Below, in pieces: positions 33,801-46,260 of a stretch of DNA of 64,000 nucleotides. Numbering within the stretch: position 1 is the first letter of the stretch; each line of letters begins with the position of its first letter. This DNA is from Sympetrum striolatum (lineage: Eukaryota > Arthropoda > Insecta > Odonata > Libellulidae): contig OX388347.1 in NCBI GenBank assembly GCA_947579665.1, positions 26,776,562 to 26,840,561 on the forward strand, read 5' to 3'. Under the pieces are notes generated by a model. The model saw only the letters and a program-made list of their open reading frames with translations. It did no database searches and was not told where the DNA came from. Both the position numbers and the translations under genes were made by a program.

Positions 33801-36690
33801 CTGAAGGTGAAATTTTCACGGAAAGATGGCAGGGAATTCTATCTGCAAAACTGATTTTCAGAGCCTGGATACCTCGTCTTATGTTTGTTTTGGAATCAAT
33901 TATTGTGTAAACGACGCTATTGACCTTCTATCCTCAATAGGAGAGGATGAAACTATGCTTTTATTGGGACAAGAGTTATCTGAGATTACGGTGTGAAAAT
34001 TGGAATGGCATTGTTTATGAAGTTAGGTGTTTTTATACGTGGGATGGGAGTCTTTGCTAATCTGAGGCATTGTTCATTCTAATTGCATAGATCTGTACGG
34101 CCTTTATTAGAATCAGTACGCAACGTAAGAAAGCAGATGGATGGACAGCTCGATTAATGAAATTGAGTACATGAAGCTACGATGTTTCAATGCACCATTT
34201 GCATGAAAGAAATAGTTTTTAAATCGTCTAGATTAATTTAGAGTTAAGTATTTAGAATATTGTTTACTATCGTAATCGAAATAAAACGACCAAATAAGTA
34301 AACGGAAAGAAACAAAGTCAGAAATACCTTTGAATTAATTTAATAAGTTAAGAATACTTTTAAATGTCTCGTATTTACCTGAGCTCGTGATGTTTTTCTT
34401 ACTATGGAAGACGGAGAAGACTGATTCCACTACTAATTAATTGCTATATATTTTTGAAAGCATTTTTATTTTAAGGTGGATGTTACTTTTTGGCATTTCT
34501 TACAGAAAGAAATGATTAAAGAAATAAATAAAATAAGGATAAGATGAAGAATTTCAATAAAATGTTTTATTTAAAATTTACATTTGCAAACATTACAACT
34601 TTGAGGAAAATAAATTGCAACATAGTTTCAAATAAAATTTACATAAAATACATTTTATATTTAACATAAAGTCTGATTTATTATTTTAAAAAGACGTGCA
34701 TCACTTGTCAAAGAATTCTGTAATACAAATGACTGATGCAATCCACCATATAAACACAGTGAGTACAAACATTTGAGAAATGCATAATGGGAAATTATGG
34801 GATGTGATTCTCTATCAACACGTCGATTCAATAGCAGATAATAGATTCATTCATGACGCTCTTTGCTGATTCGTTGTCCTATTTTGCGTGATTCATATCA
34901 CCATAGCAGTGCTTTTGCAATGCCATTTATGGAAGAGGGTATGTCCGTGATAGAGGCGGATGACGTTTGCTATACTCGTTAGCTTCCACTCATTCATCCT
35001 CTCGTCGCATTAAAGCAGACTATCGAAGAACAATTTCTCATTAGCATTCCCTGAATGGGTGTCAATGGACCCCTACAAATAAAATGCCACGAGCAAACCA
35101 AACCCTTTCCAACCCGTCATGTGCCATTCGTCGCAAACCAGTATTTTCTGCTTCGTAAGGGATATACGTTTTTCATTTTTTCGCTTTGGACGCCGGAAAC
35201 AATGAAGATTTTATTCATTCACTGAGCGAGAATATAGCGTTTCGCTTCCCGCTGCGTTGAAATTTGCAGGTATCCTTTGCGTTCTTAATTAACATATGGG
35301 GAGAGTTACAAGAGAAGACTCTTAGCAGCGCATATTGGCATGTTAAAAAAGACGGCGTGAATAAAATTAATGCCAAAATTCTATCGAATCATCAAGGGTC
35401 ACATTTTCGCGTTTCGTTGACCTTTCAAAAGCCAAATAATAAAAATTCGGCTCAGAGGAGAGAGATTTTCGGTGAATAATATTCAACGATGACAGTGTCA
35501 AATATCATTTTCTGACGGAGTCAGAGATGGATCTATAATTATTCATTCAATTTATTTTCATTCAGATTCAATTTTTCAAGTGCTTAAAAGTTCGATATGA
35601 AACAGCTTAAAATTGTGATGGAAAACTTCATGCTCTCAATCTAATGCTAGCGAATTTCTCAGGAGGTCTTCTGGCAATAAATTAATTTGTCATGCTTAAA
35701 TGATAATAATTCGATGGTTGTACGAATAGGACTCACTCCCCGCTTCAAAGCTGTCGTACTACTCTTTAATTCGGCATGTAGAGCTGAGAAAGAAGATCTT
35801 TGCAGTTTTATAACTTGTGAGATAAAAAGAAACGTGGTTGTAAACGTTTCGCAATGTTTATCTTCGCCGAAAAAATATGTTTGATAAAGTAGCGAAGGAT
35901 TTAACTCTTTCAACCAGTCCCGAATGCGCGAAAAGAATTTGGGGCCCTCCTTTTCCTGTATGTAAACCAAAATAATTTAATTGAAGTTTTAAGGCTCATT
36001 AACACAGTTATTTTTCAGGCTGAGAAAATGTAAATGCTCATATTATCTGTGTACTTTCGATTATCTGAGGGAGTGGGAGAATTTGCGCTTTTAATTACAC
36101 GTAATTTACATTAGATCATCTTCCTATTTGATGCTATAAGATTAAAAACCATTACAACAATTATGCTTTTACATTTTGTGTTAGTAAAGGATTATCGTGA
36201 ACTGTATATATCAAACTGAATCTTTAAGCCAAATAAACCACCAAAGAATGGAATGATATGTAACTTAATTACTATTCAGTTCTAGACAAAAAGAGTTAAG
36301 AAATAATGGAGTACAGTAGGTCACTTGCCGTTTAATTCTTTTCTACGTAATACATTTTGCTAAGCTACTACTTACGTATAAATAACAGAAACTTCAAGAC
36401 TACAATAGTTATGAAGTAGAGCTAATTCATGAACCCGCTACCTGTGATCTATTACCTTCTTCCATTCCAAGAAGATATCTTATTTTGTTTACTCGATATG
36501 TTTTGGGAACATATGATAATTATTATTTTAGTTAAGAAATAGTATTCAATGTTATCGCCTACCAGCTTTATATATTTAGTATATTTCACATGAACTTTAT
36601 TATTCATATTCTTTTCTCTTGATCAGTCTCATTTAGATATTTAGTTCGCGATATTTTAAGAATGTTGTATATTTCTGATGGAGCTCTAAA
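33801..36690. other. Mostly AT-rich stretch, no gene seen
   Basis: 34,861-35,480 has moderate CpG. Opposite-strand frames near 35,659-35,970 are unrecognised. TTTGCAG|GTATCC at 35,270 is a weak acceptor-donor juxtaposition. Confidence 0.5.
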
Positions 36691-36696
36691 TGAAAT

Positions 36697-36724
36697 GATT
36701 TTTCTCCTTTATTTGCAGGTAAGT
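36697..36724 (+). other. Strong recursive splice site (ratchet point) candidate
   Basis: A pyrimidine-rich tract (ATTTTTCTCCTTTATTTG, 36,698-36,715) ends in CAG at 36,716-36,718 and is followed with no intervening base by GTAAGT (36,719-36,724). An acceptor fused to a perfect donor, YnNCAG|GTAAGT, defines zero-nucleotide exons used for stepwise removal of long introns, as established in Drosophila and vertebrates. A CTAAAT branch-like motif lies about 33 nt upstream (about 36,686). I found no other copy of this full motif on either strand. It would place this point inside a long intron of a plus-strand gene. It could still be chance: the 9-mer CAGGTAAGT alone is not rare, but with a good tract it is. 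Confidence 0.5.
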
Positions 36725-36729
36725 CCAGC

Positions 36730-38540
36730 ACAGTATAGTGCAAAGCAAAGAAATCTGAGCTGTATCCTCCTTTTATTGGGCTTCTGAGGATCGTGAGTTA
36801 ATAACTTTTTAAAGATCGCTTTCATAAACTTAATCCTTGTAGCAAATATCGTAATTTAATGATATTAGTAACTCTCTACTCTTGGAATGAAAATAATCTT
36901 TATTAGGCTATTTATTGATCAGTCGGGTTTAAAAGCACGTGTGGCTTTACTGCGTTAATCAGAGAGACTAAATTTTGTGGAAGTGTTAATATTATTTTTG
37001 TCTCTTTCCTTTATAAAAATCGTTATTCTTATAAAGAACGACAATTGATATGAACCTGACACTCAGTTAGTTGATCTTTAATTTTTGTTGCGTCCATTTA
37101 TTGACGGATGTTTAGATGAGTATGCTCTGGCGAGGACGTTTAGAATCGTTCTGAGTTGTCCATGGCACAGTTTTTGGGTCGCCTGTGAGTTTATCTCGTA
37201 AACATTGGTGATATCTCCCTCAGCCAAAAATTATATGACAAACCAAACGTTATCTTCTGCTGAAGACCGTCTGCTTCCCGCTCGAAACATACCAACGGAT
37301 GCTCTAGATTGGCTTTCAAACAAACTGATGATGAGTAGTTCGTAGTTTGGAGCGCATATGGTTAGTCAATCGTGGCACATTATTCTTTCTCCCGTTTGTT
37401 CACTATTACTAGTTTGTTAGGGGTTTTCACGAAGACATTTTTAATTCAATTCGGAATGATGATTCTTGCGGTTCGTACTGCTCCAGTTCAACTTCAATAA
37501 AACATTTATGAATCTTTCATATTTTTCCAACTCTGCTAGTAACGAAAGAGGCGCATTTTCGAAGGAATTACCGTAGAATGATCGTAAATATTTCATCCGC
37601 ACAATACATACGAAATTTATCTGAAATTTACGAAGAAAAGGAATTTTGTCAATGTTGTATCATAGCAAACTATATCCTGAATTTAACTTATACAACAAAT
37701 GGTCTTAGGCCAGCCTCTCAGCATTAGGAGAAGGGATTCTCGTAATAATTTTTCTTTTTCTCATTTTCTCATCTCCTATGTATCCTCACTCTGACCTCAA
37801 ACTTGGTAAATGGGAGAAAAAGTCCACATTTTGTAATTTATGGTCATGTATTTAAATTCTTCGTTAGGCGTTATTATGAGCTTTAAAATGTTTTCTGAAT
37901 GGAATTGTCGGCTGATTTTGCAAATATTTCACGTATTGTATAACCTTAAGGAAGATTTCTTAGAAAATATTCTGTTCGAGTCAAGTTAACAATGGGTCGA
38001 AAAATTTATTTGGAAAATAAACATTACAACTTATTTATATGATTCAGATTTGTGAGGTTACCGAAATATTGAAATTATCGTGGTTATATCCGGTTTAAAG
38101 AGTTTAATATTTTGGAAAAGTAGGTTTAATAGAATCTTAAACGTAGCTATAATTGGAAATATGAATGAAGGGAAACATTCGTAAGAACAAGTCAAATTAA
38201 CGCGTTTCCGAACTTGCTATTAGGTAAGTCAAGAATAATACTTTCCAATAACATTTCAGAAATATTTTGACCTATAGACTCTTGAATTCATCTTTAAACG
38301 TCGATATCCTCTTGTATCGATACGATATCGGATCGTTGAAGTCGCGAACTCGTGGAAAAGGATTTAACGATGCACTTCTTCGATAAAATACGAAAGGATG
38401 GGGAGTGAGAGTATATGACCTGTTCGCTTGAATGAAAGCTGACACTTAAACTGACTGTCGTAAACAAGGGTTGCCGGAAGCTGAGTGATTGACGTTCTGC
38501 ATTTTTTGGCTCGCACACCCACACTTAGGCTCCATCCTCT
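36730..38540. other. AT-rich stretch with second, weaker recursive-splice-like motif
   Basis: At 38,221-38,229 TAG is followed directly by GTAAGT, after GTTTCCGAACTTGCTAT. The tract is mediocre. Chance frames near 38,294-38,564 on the minus strand are unrecognised. TGATTGACG (Exd-like) lies at about 38,486-38,494. Confidence 0.4.
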
Positions 38541-39195
38541 GTTTATGAGGACGCTAAGTATCACTGGTGCAAGACCCCGCTCGTAACGCTCTCAGCGCAA
38601 ATCAAAACATCTGGCGGTGGCAACAACCGCGGTAGGATTCCCGCGATTTCCTCTGCACCGAAGGAGGGCGCCTCGCCCACATTTTTGGGGGCCATCCCGT
38701 GTTGCGAGAGGACCTTTCGCGGGGGACCCACTTCCCGCCAACTCCCCGCTGCTCACGTCACAGCCCCTTTAATCTGATTCTTCTCTTCCCCTATCCTTTC
38801 TACACCCACTCGTGGATAGTTAAGCACTCCATACCAAAGCCCTTAATCAAGCACCGTGTCATTGTGCCAGTGGAACAAGCGGGGCTGTGTCCAGAGGAAG
38901 GAGCGACTGGTGGTAAGCGTTCACTACCGCCGCGCCACGGCCGAATCCAGCGGTTTTTTATTTCAAAGTATTCTTTAGGACGCCGCTATCCACCGGGGGT
39001 GATTTATGGGGCATAATTGTGGGAGTACGTGTACAAACTCCGAATGAGGTGTTTACTTTTTCGCTCCTCGATGGTGTCGTTGGTGGGCGTCGTCTGGATT
39101 GTGTCGCCGTCGAGAAGTATGCGCGATACACGTGCTACGTCACGGCCAGGGCCGGCTACAGGCTTTTTTTTACAAGCCTGAGGAAGTAATCGCAA
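38541..39195. promoter_or_regulatory. CpG-rich island with CRE-like sites and short hairpin
   Basis: Strongly GC- and CpG-rich block with CACGTCAC (about 38,754) and TACGTCAC (about 39,127), both CRE-like, and AACCGCGG near 38,624. CAGGCTT and AAGCCTG (39,159-39,180) form a perfect 7-bp hairpin with a T-rich loop. The plus frame at 38,699-39,016 (105 codons) begins with a non-ATG codon and is unrecognised. Candidate promoter or enhancer. Confidence 0.35.
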
Positions 39196-39282
39196 AAATA
39201 AATAGTTAATTCTGGTCGTTCTTTCCGCTTTCTAATAGAGAATCTTATATGGTAGACTAAATAAGGACGCTGGTGTTACTAC

Positions 39283-39335
39283 ACCCCCTGCCATACACCA
39301 ATGGCGGCTCGCTGTGTATATATCTAAATCTAAAT
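39283..39335 (+). mobile_element. Short retroelement-tail-like remnant, copy 1
   Basis: Contains CCCCCTGCCATACACCAATG and GGCGGCTCGCTGTGTATATA, then a short TCTAAATCTAAAT run. The CTGCCAYACRCC core is shared with remnants at 44,752 and 62,123 in the same orientation. It resembles the 3' tail of a non-LTR family I recall from insect genomes (GC core, then a short tandem tail); unverified. Confidence 0.4.
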
Positions 39336-39890
39336 TATTTTTATAAGATACCTGTCGATCCTAAATTTCAATTAGTTTGAAGTTTAATTCTTACCAGTAC
39401 AATAAATTAATTTTATCTCACTTGTATGAAAGGACAATTAAATATAGTACAAGAATTATTTTATTCATGTAACTTATTGAAGAACGGTATACACGATATC
39501 AAATATCTTAGAAACAGCTTTTTCCTAAATGTGATAAATATTTATTATTCATATACATATTATTACTATTTTCCGCAGTTTGAATGTTGTCAGATGTCAG
39601 CCTCAATCCTTGTCTAAAACACACACACCACAAACCCACACTCAGATACAACAAGAGGACTTAATTTATACAAAATCACTTGGCATCTACCCTCTCTAAT
39701 ATACATATATCACAGATATCCCATGCAGTCCTTACATGGTCAGTTTACATAGTTACTTTGAGAAATTGGGATCTTGTTCTTATTTCATTTAATCTCTCAA
39801 TTTCGATTATATTCTTATGAAATCTTATTTTGTTCTTCTAAAATTTGCATCTAGAGGCAGCATTTTGCCGCCCGCCTCATCACTTGCCTA
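39336..39890. other. AT-rich stretch, no gene seen
   Basis: A short AC-rich run is at about 39,620-39,635. Nothing else of note. Confidence 0.5.
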
Positions 39891-40260
39891 CCACTTGAAG
39901 CCCTGTGTGCCCTGACTGTGGTTAATGGCGCGACAATGGGTCTGGGTATCGAAGCGTCGAATTCTTTTCGGAGCGATTTGTTTTTATGGCCTCACGCGAT
40001 TCAACTTGTTGTCCATGTTTCCCTCGTCTAGGACGGGGAGCGCTAGGCTCGAATATCCGTGTCGTAATGGCATATTTATTACAAAACATGCAGATTTTCT
40101 TGTTTGACATAACTTGTCGGCGACTCACGTCTGCCGGAATTAATTATAGTCGTGCTCGCCGAAGTGACTCTGTCAGGAATCACGTGCGGAATGAGAATTA
40201 TCGCGGATTAAGTCATTTTTTATTGCTGCGGATTGTTTGAATCATCGCAGCGCTCGCTCG
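39891..40260. promoter_or_regulatory. CpG-rich island
   Basis: CpG-dense block with overlapping frames open on both strands (39,922-40,128 minus; 39,925-40,107 and 39,986-40,240 plus), none recognisable. Candidate regulatory element. Confidence 0.25.
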
Positions 40261-43200
40261 ACCTTATTCTCTGGGAGTCGATCGTTAAAAATTTTATTGC
40301 CTGCCATTAGGATTTCGGACAAGATGCTCGCTTTATTTGCGCGGATTTCAATTAATGCCGAATAAACTCATTAAGCTGCGCTATCACGTGTGTGGGCTTT
40401 GCAGGGTCAGAGAATCTCGGTGTTTGAATTTTGCCGCATGCCGAAAGGTCTTCTTGATTCAGGACTCACGGAGAATGTCTTTGATAGAGGGTTCATACTC
40501 CTATTATCAAAATCGCAGAAGTTACAGTGATTTAAATTTTGCTCATCTTGATTCTTGCTATCAAGGCCTCTGTTTTCTAATATTATTGCATTAAATTAGG
40601 TCAAGCAGGATCACAATTTTTCCTACCTACTAAATATTGATCTCTTTCTGAAAATATCGGAGGGATCAAATCATGTATACTCGTATTATATTTAACATTT
40701 AAACAATCATTTATTGCATTGAATGAAACTAGAAAACAGAAATGGAAAATGTAGCTGTTTGCATTTTGGTTGAGTGAATGAGAGGCGTGAGAATATTTAA
40801 AGATGTAAATTAACTCGAAATCAATGGAAATCGATCGATTTTTCTCATATCAGTTAACGGAAAGGCGTAGAAATTGCCAATGCCCTGTTAAAAATTGACC
40901 GTTTTGATAAATGAAGTTAATCGATAAATATTAAATTTATTTCCAATTAAACATGCTCTTAGAGTCAAAGAACACCCGCAGGAAATCGCTGAAACCACTC
41001 GAGGTGGAGACCCAAAACTAATTTTTATTGGGAGCCTCTTGGACCGTACAAGTTTCAGCGACGCATCTCCTTAATTTTTATTTAGCTACTTAGGCAATAA
41101 GACTTCCGATCCTTAGGAATTTGCAGATCTTAAATCTTTAGTTTGCTGGCATTAATTCTCTTTTACAACCGTGTTTTCTCATAAACGGAGGTTTCGTTTA
41201 AACTATCCATTAGCATAGATGTTTGATTATTAACGGTATCATAAATATTGTCTAAAAAGTCCGCTTTCTATTGCTAATATCTGCTTCAAGCCGGGAAGCA
41301 TACCTGTTGAAGAGCATATTTCGTCACCTATTATTACTAAAGTTAGTAATATTCCGAGTAAATTTCATTGATACATAGGGCCAATTTCATTACAAAATAC
41401 ATTTTAAATCATTAAATGAATCATCTTCATAGAATGAACCGCAAGCTGTGAATTGCCTTGATAAATACGTCTCTGATCGCTGACAGGTTAATTTTCATTA
41501 AAAAGCTATTGGTCAGGTTCGAGTTTAAACACTTAACACGTAGCAATAGCGATTCCGAAGATACAAGGTTCATTTTGAAATTAACATTTTGCTTATAGAG
41601 TTGCAAACAACGTCGCATCTAGCAGTGTAAGACGATCAAGAGAAGTAATTGTTTCCCTGATAACACAATCATAGTTATTTACTTGCGTGAGATGAGGATA
41701 GCCATTATTCTTGAGCAGCATATTGAAAGGACACTTCATTATTCCCATCCATTGTACGTTGCTTTTCTTACTTCAATTGGTAAATATTTATATCAAATAA
41801 GTCAAAACTTTACCTTAGAATATAACTCCAGTTTTATGTATGTATTTTTAATGCTAGGCTTTCTGGAACAATATAAGTTCCGATTGCCCTCAGATGATGA
41901 GTATGCTAGATGAAAATATTCTGGTTTTTGGAAACAAAGTAAAGGCCTGAGTCTCTTCGTAGGTCAGTAATCCAAGCTTTTATGTTGTTTCCGAAAACCG
42001 GCAACAACATGATGTGGAGCGCTGACTAAGACGGCTATTGAAGATTTTTAAATCTCTAATTCATGAACAACCGTGCTTCAATTTCCTTCCTCACAAGAAG
42101 AATATGTACGTACTTTTCCACACTGTTTTCCACCTTAGTACATACACTTCATTCCTTGAGAATGAATTTATTTTCCATCCGGCTGCCTCCGTGGAATTTA
42201 TTAAGATTAGAACATCATTAACACGGAGCGATCACGAGCAAATGTATTCCACGATTCACTGGCCATGTTCAATTTCCTAATTGAAATTCGTATTAAAAAG
42301 TCAGTGCTCGTCGAATCGGAAGAGATAAAAGTATGATTTGACAGGGAATCGAAACCGGTTCTTCCTGATTTCGATCGGAGATTGTTTGAGCTCCCAAGCG
42401 AGGAGAATGTCTCGAGATGCTCTTGGGAAGTCAGGAACTTCATCTATCTTCATGTATCTCCGTGTCTTTCTGTCCGTCCACATTATGTATGGAAAGTTCT
42501 CTCCCAATATCGGCCGCCTTTATTCGAGCTACAATCTCTTTGTGGATTCATGCTTCAGAGGAGGGCAAAACAGATATAACAAAAGATACGTTGCATCTGC
42601 AAATATTCCGCTGTCTCATCCGTGGGCGTTGCAGGTACTGCGATAATTCGTCCTTTTTCATTTAGACCTACTCATCAGTATTTATCCACAAATAGAAATG
42701 TATCCTTTCTGTTTGAAAGGTTTGATAATATTTCGGATGGTAAGGTAAAAATCTAGGCTCTGGATGCTCACATTTATGATATATTCATTTTTTAATACAA
42801 ACGTACAAAATTAAATGGTTTCATGGACTATTGAAACCATCTTACTATATATATAGTAAATACATTCATCGCAAAATATTCTTCGTAAAAATATCTTAAT
42901 TGTATTTATAGATCAATTTCACAAGCCTCCATTATTCTTCAAGCTCATGAACTCAGCTCGAATTTGTTCATTTAGAAAAAAAACATGGTTATATGTTTTT
43001 AGTAACTATAGGTTATTCACGGAGTACCTTTTTGAAATGCAAGCATCGATCCAATGCATTTTTCGTCTAAAATTTCTAATTATTTGTTTTAACAATACAT
43101 ATTTTATACCAGAATTGACACTATGTCACATACTTTCTACACATTCCTCATTTTTCAGCTCGCGCTATCGTATATGTACTCCGTTATCATTTGTTTCTAT

Positions 43201-43765
43201 CCTCCTCAGTCAGGTTTTAGGCCAACGAGAAGAACTTTTTCAATTTAACTCTAGAATGAGTAATCAAGCTGCGGGAAGAGTTCATTCTCAAATGAACATC
43301 AAGAAATCCAGATCCAATCTCTACCGTTTCGAAAAATTCGAATGACTTCTCCTTCAGGTTTCGCCTACAGGCTTGGTGACAACCATTTCTTTACATCCCC
43401 ATTAGTAGCAGCTAGTTAAAATTCTTTCCTAACCTTATATACCCCTTCCTACTTGGGCAACATTTTCTTCTTAAATTAACTTTCTTATTTACTCTGTATC
43501 TCTGGTCGCTTTGTTTATCTATATCGTCGAAGTTAATGCGCTTGAAGCTGTAAGTGTTGCAATAAAAGTCCGTGGAACTGGTGCGTCGTTAATTTTTATT
43601 ACAGAGATCGGTCGAATCGTCGACTCTTAGGTGAACGAACTCCATTTAAGGAACGACATTTAGTAGAGAACGTAACATATCTTACGGAATCCTGATTTTC
43701 AAAGATAACTGGAAAAGTGAAGCTCCTCCTAGCAGTTCGAACCAATGGTTCTAAACAATACAGCG
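40261..43765. other. Mostly AT-rich stretch, no gene seen
   Basis: A Su(H)-like CGTGAGAA is at about 40,786. The segment 42,180-42,650 is moderately CpG-rich with several overlapping frames. The 132-codon plus frame at 42,947-43,345 has no recognised domain. TTACTATATATATAGTAA at 42,842-42,859 is a perfect 18-bp palindrome. Confidence 0.45.
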
Positions 43766-44130
43766 CGTGCCGAAAGAAGCTGTCCTCACCGCCGTCACAA
43801 TGGAGTCGAACCCCTGTAAAGCTCGTACCGAGCACTATCGGATGTGGGAGTTAATTGAAGGGAAAAAGAGGGAGGGTTTGTTCGAATTACTTAACGTGGA
43901 GAGCGTATTGTCGAATAGACTTCTTCCCTCCCCAGCGGGCAATGGAAGTGCAGCTGCCTCTCGAAGTCTTACTCCTTTCATTCCCCCGAAGCTGGATCAA
44001 TTCTTCAAAAACACGCAAACGTTCTGTGCGGTTCGGAATCCATTGAATTCCGCTCTCGGAAACAAATTGCCCGCAATTAAATGTTTGAAATGGTACTTCC
44101 TCTCATGTCGTCCACGTGACGCTCTTTAAA
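43766..44130. promoter_or_regulatory. GC-rich island with 120-codon unrecognised frame
   Basis: The plus frame spans 43,767-44,129, but its first ATG is internal (about 43,800, at the MESNPCK residues). It would give a mixed polypeptide with no transmembrane segment or recognisable motif. No splice sites bound it convincingly. This is among the more protein-like frames in the window, but composition alone can explain it. Confidence 0.2.
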
Positions 44131-45590
44131 AGCTGAAACTGCGGAGCATAGAGAATCTTTTTCATGGTCTGGCAAAGAGTCGTTTGGCGCTGTAATTACT
44201 TCTCGCTTTCGCTTATCTAAAACTCTTTCGATGCTTAGTCGCGCTGTTGGAGCGTGTCTTACTGTAAAAAAAACGTCTTGATGATAAAAGATGTTTCCTT
44301 ATAAAAAAATGGTTTGCATCAATAAATATAATCATCCACAATCAGCAGTTGCTTTAAATTTGTTGTAGTTGATCGTGATTTAATTTTTGCCAGACAGACG
44401 TTTGAATGATCGGTTATGGCTAGTATTTTAAATTTACAGTTTAGCTTTGCTCACGAATAAAACACTCCGAAAGTATACAATTCTTCAATAATAATATAAA
44501 GTTAACCCTACGAGAAAATGGCCCAATTGAATTAATTTTTCAGTTGAATTGATTAAAATTTCAAGAATAATTTTCTGTCCTCAGTTTTGGCGTCGTACTA
44601 AAATTCAGAATATCTCTCGGCAATCTAAACGATCAACTAATCAACTTGGGACTAAAGACTTGTTTTCTTCTGGAAGGACAATCGGGATTATGAAGAATTA
44701 TACAAAAGATCTTTAATCCAAGTATTTGGAGGAATCGATTCTTTCTTATAGATCCCCTGCCACACGCCGCAAGAATGCTTTCAGGGTCCAATGTAGATGT
44801 AGTTATCAATTTATGCGCGTATCCCTAAGCATTTTCCTAGGCCAATGCGTCGAATCGTCACTACTTAGAAATCCAATTGAAATTAATTCGCTTGCAATTT
44901 TATTTTTGCACTATCTCAATAAGTTTATACCGTCTCAGTATGCTGTAAATTCAATTATTGGAAATATTATTCAATGCAACGGAGACGCATGTGCAATTGT
45001 AGGCATTTCAGTTAATATAATTTTTTTTAGCTTTAATTTTGCTCAAAACTCGGAATTGTACCTAATATAACAAACAAATATCAAATCCATTGCCTTTTAT
45101 CTGTAAGCTTTGGAAACTGTACACTCCTTATAGATCCAAACATGGATTTTGTAAATATATAGCAAAACAAATCGTATATGTAATGAATCCTCATCAATGT
45201 AGTCATTTTGAGCTTTGAGAAATTGTCCGCAAAAATTATACATAGACTTATTAAGCGTAAATTATTTGCAATTCAACCTAGTGTTAATATCTTCCTTCGG
45301 TTGCGGTACACATCTTGACCTTTAAAGAATTCTGGCAAGGAATAGCCCTCGATGTTACATCACTCAGTGTGGAAGACTATTAGATAATAATTTCAAATTT
45401 AGCTCATATCGATAATATTGCGGATTTCATTAGCATCATGAGAGAGCTGCTAAGTCAAGGAAAGATTTATTTCGACGTTCTCGTTTCATAAATTATCATT
45501 CCCGTACTGGAATGGAAGCAAAATTCGCTAGGTTTATTTTTCCCCAACAAGATGCGTCGTTATACATAATTCATCATTTTGAGCATGTAG
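44131..45590. other. AT-rich stretch, no gene seen
   Basis: Includes the 44,752 retroelement-tail-like remnant. The 114-codon frame at 44,726-45,070 runs through that remnant and is not a gene. Confidence 0.45.
44752..44813 (+). mobile_element. Short retroelement-tail-like remnant, copy 2
   Basis: Carries CCCCTGCCACACGCCGCAAG, then CAGGGTCCAATGTAGATGTA with an ATGTAGATGTAG tandem tail. It shares the CTGCCAYACRCC core with the 39,283 and 62,123 copies. The short tandem tail is typical of non-LTR or SINE 3' ends. Confidence 0.4.
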
Positions 45591-46260
45591 GATAACGCGA
45601 AATACATTCCGAGACGCCTGACAGCGAGGAGAACATTCTATCGCCGCTTATTCATACACACCGTAATAAATGTTTGATGACGGTTGACCTTGACCAGGTC
45701 GCGTATATAGACGCATTTTCACCCAAAGAACATTTGGAGAAAAAACGCAGATCCTCTTAATGGAAGCTAGAACACGAGTCGAAACATTACTTTTTTCCTG
45801 GAAGCAATAACCGTATCTCCGATCGAACTTTTTCGGCTCGCACTTGTAACGGTCCAAACGTGTGTGACTGGCCGTTCCAGGCTCTCTATAAGCGGTCGTT
45901 CGACGTAAGATTTAATGCCATTCAATTAGAGTGCACTTTGACACATAACAGATAAAATCCCCGCTTCTCCTCCCTTCCCCGGTCACTTTCGAGGCCGAGG
46001 GCAACTCCTTGCGAACGAACGAAAACGAAGGGATGGTGTTGAGAGACTTTTAAAAGTGGGTCCAGGGAGACTTTAATGGGGGAGGGGTAGAGGTGGAGTA
46101 GAGATGGAGAATCAGATAAAAGGTAAGCCAAAGAGACGGGCTACAAAGTGGCGTTTGGAATGGAGGAGGAACGAAAGGACGTTTGGGTCGTTCTCTTTGG
46201 CAGGGCCTTCAATCCATTCGCACTACTTTACTTTTCTGCTGCTTTGGGAGCATGAGATTC
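45591..46260. promoter_or_regulatory. CpG-rich island with nuclear-receptor-like site
   Basis: TGACCTTGA at 45,685-45,693 is the exact reverse complement of TCAAGGTCA, the monomer site of Ftz-F1/NR5 and ERR-type receptors. It overlaps GACCAGGTC, a one-base-spaced dyad ending at 45,700. A TATATAG box lies about 4 bp downstream. The right half (45,950-46,130) is G-rich on the plus strand. Frames on both strands are unrecognised. Confidence 0.3.

Noticed and set aside
35264..35276. TTTGCAG|GTATCC as a ratchet point
   Set aside because: No pyrimidine tract and a poor donor.
42620..42640. TTGCAG|GTACTG as a ratchet point
   Set aside because: Poor tract and poor donor; lies in chance open frames.
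42947..43345. 132-codon plus-strand frame
   Set aside because: No recognisable family, no codon-usage or splice support; isolated in AT-rich DNA.
46040..46105. G-quadruplex in the G-rich run near 46,050-46,100
   Set aside because: One loop is about 10 nt, outside the standard 1-7 limit.
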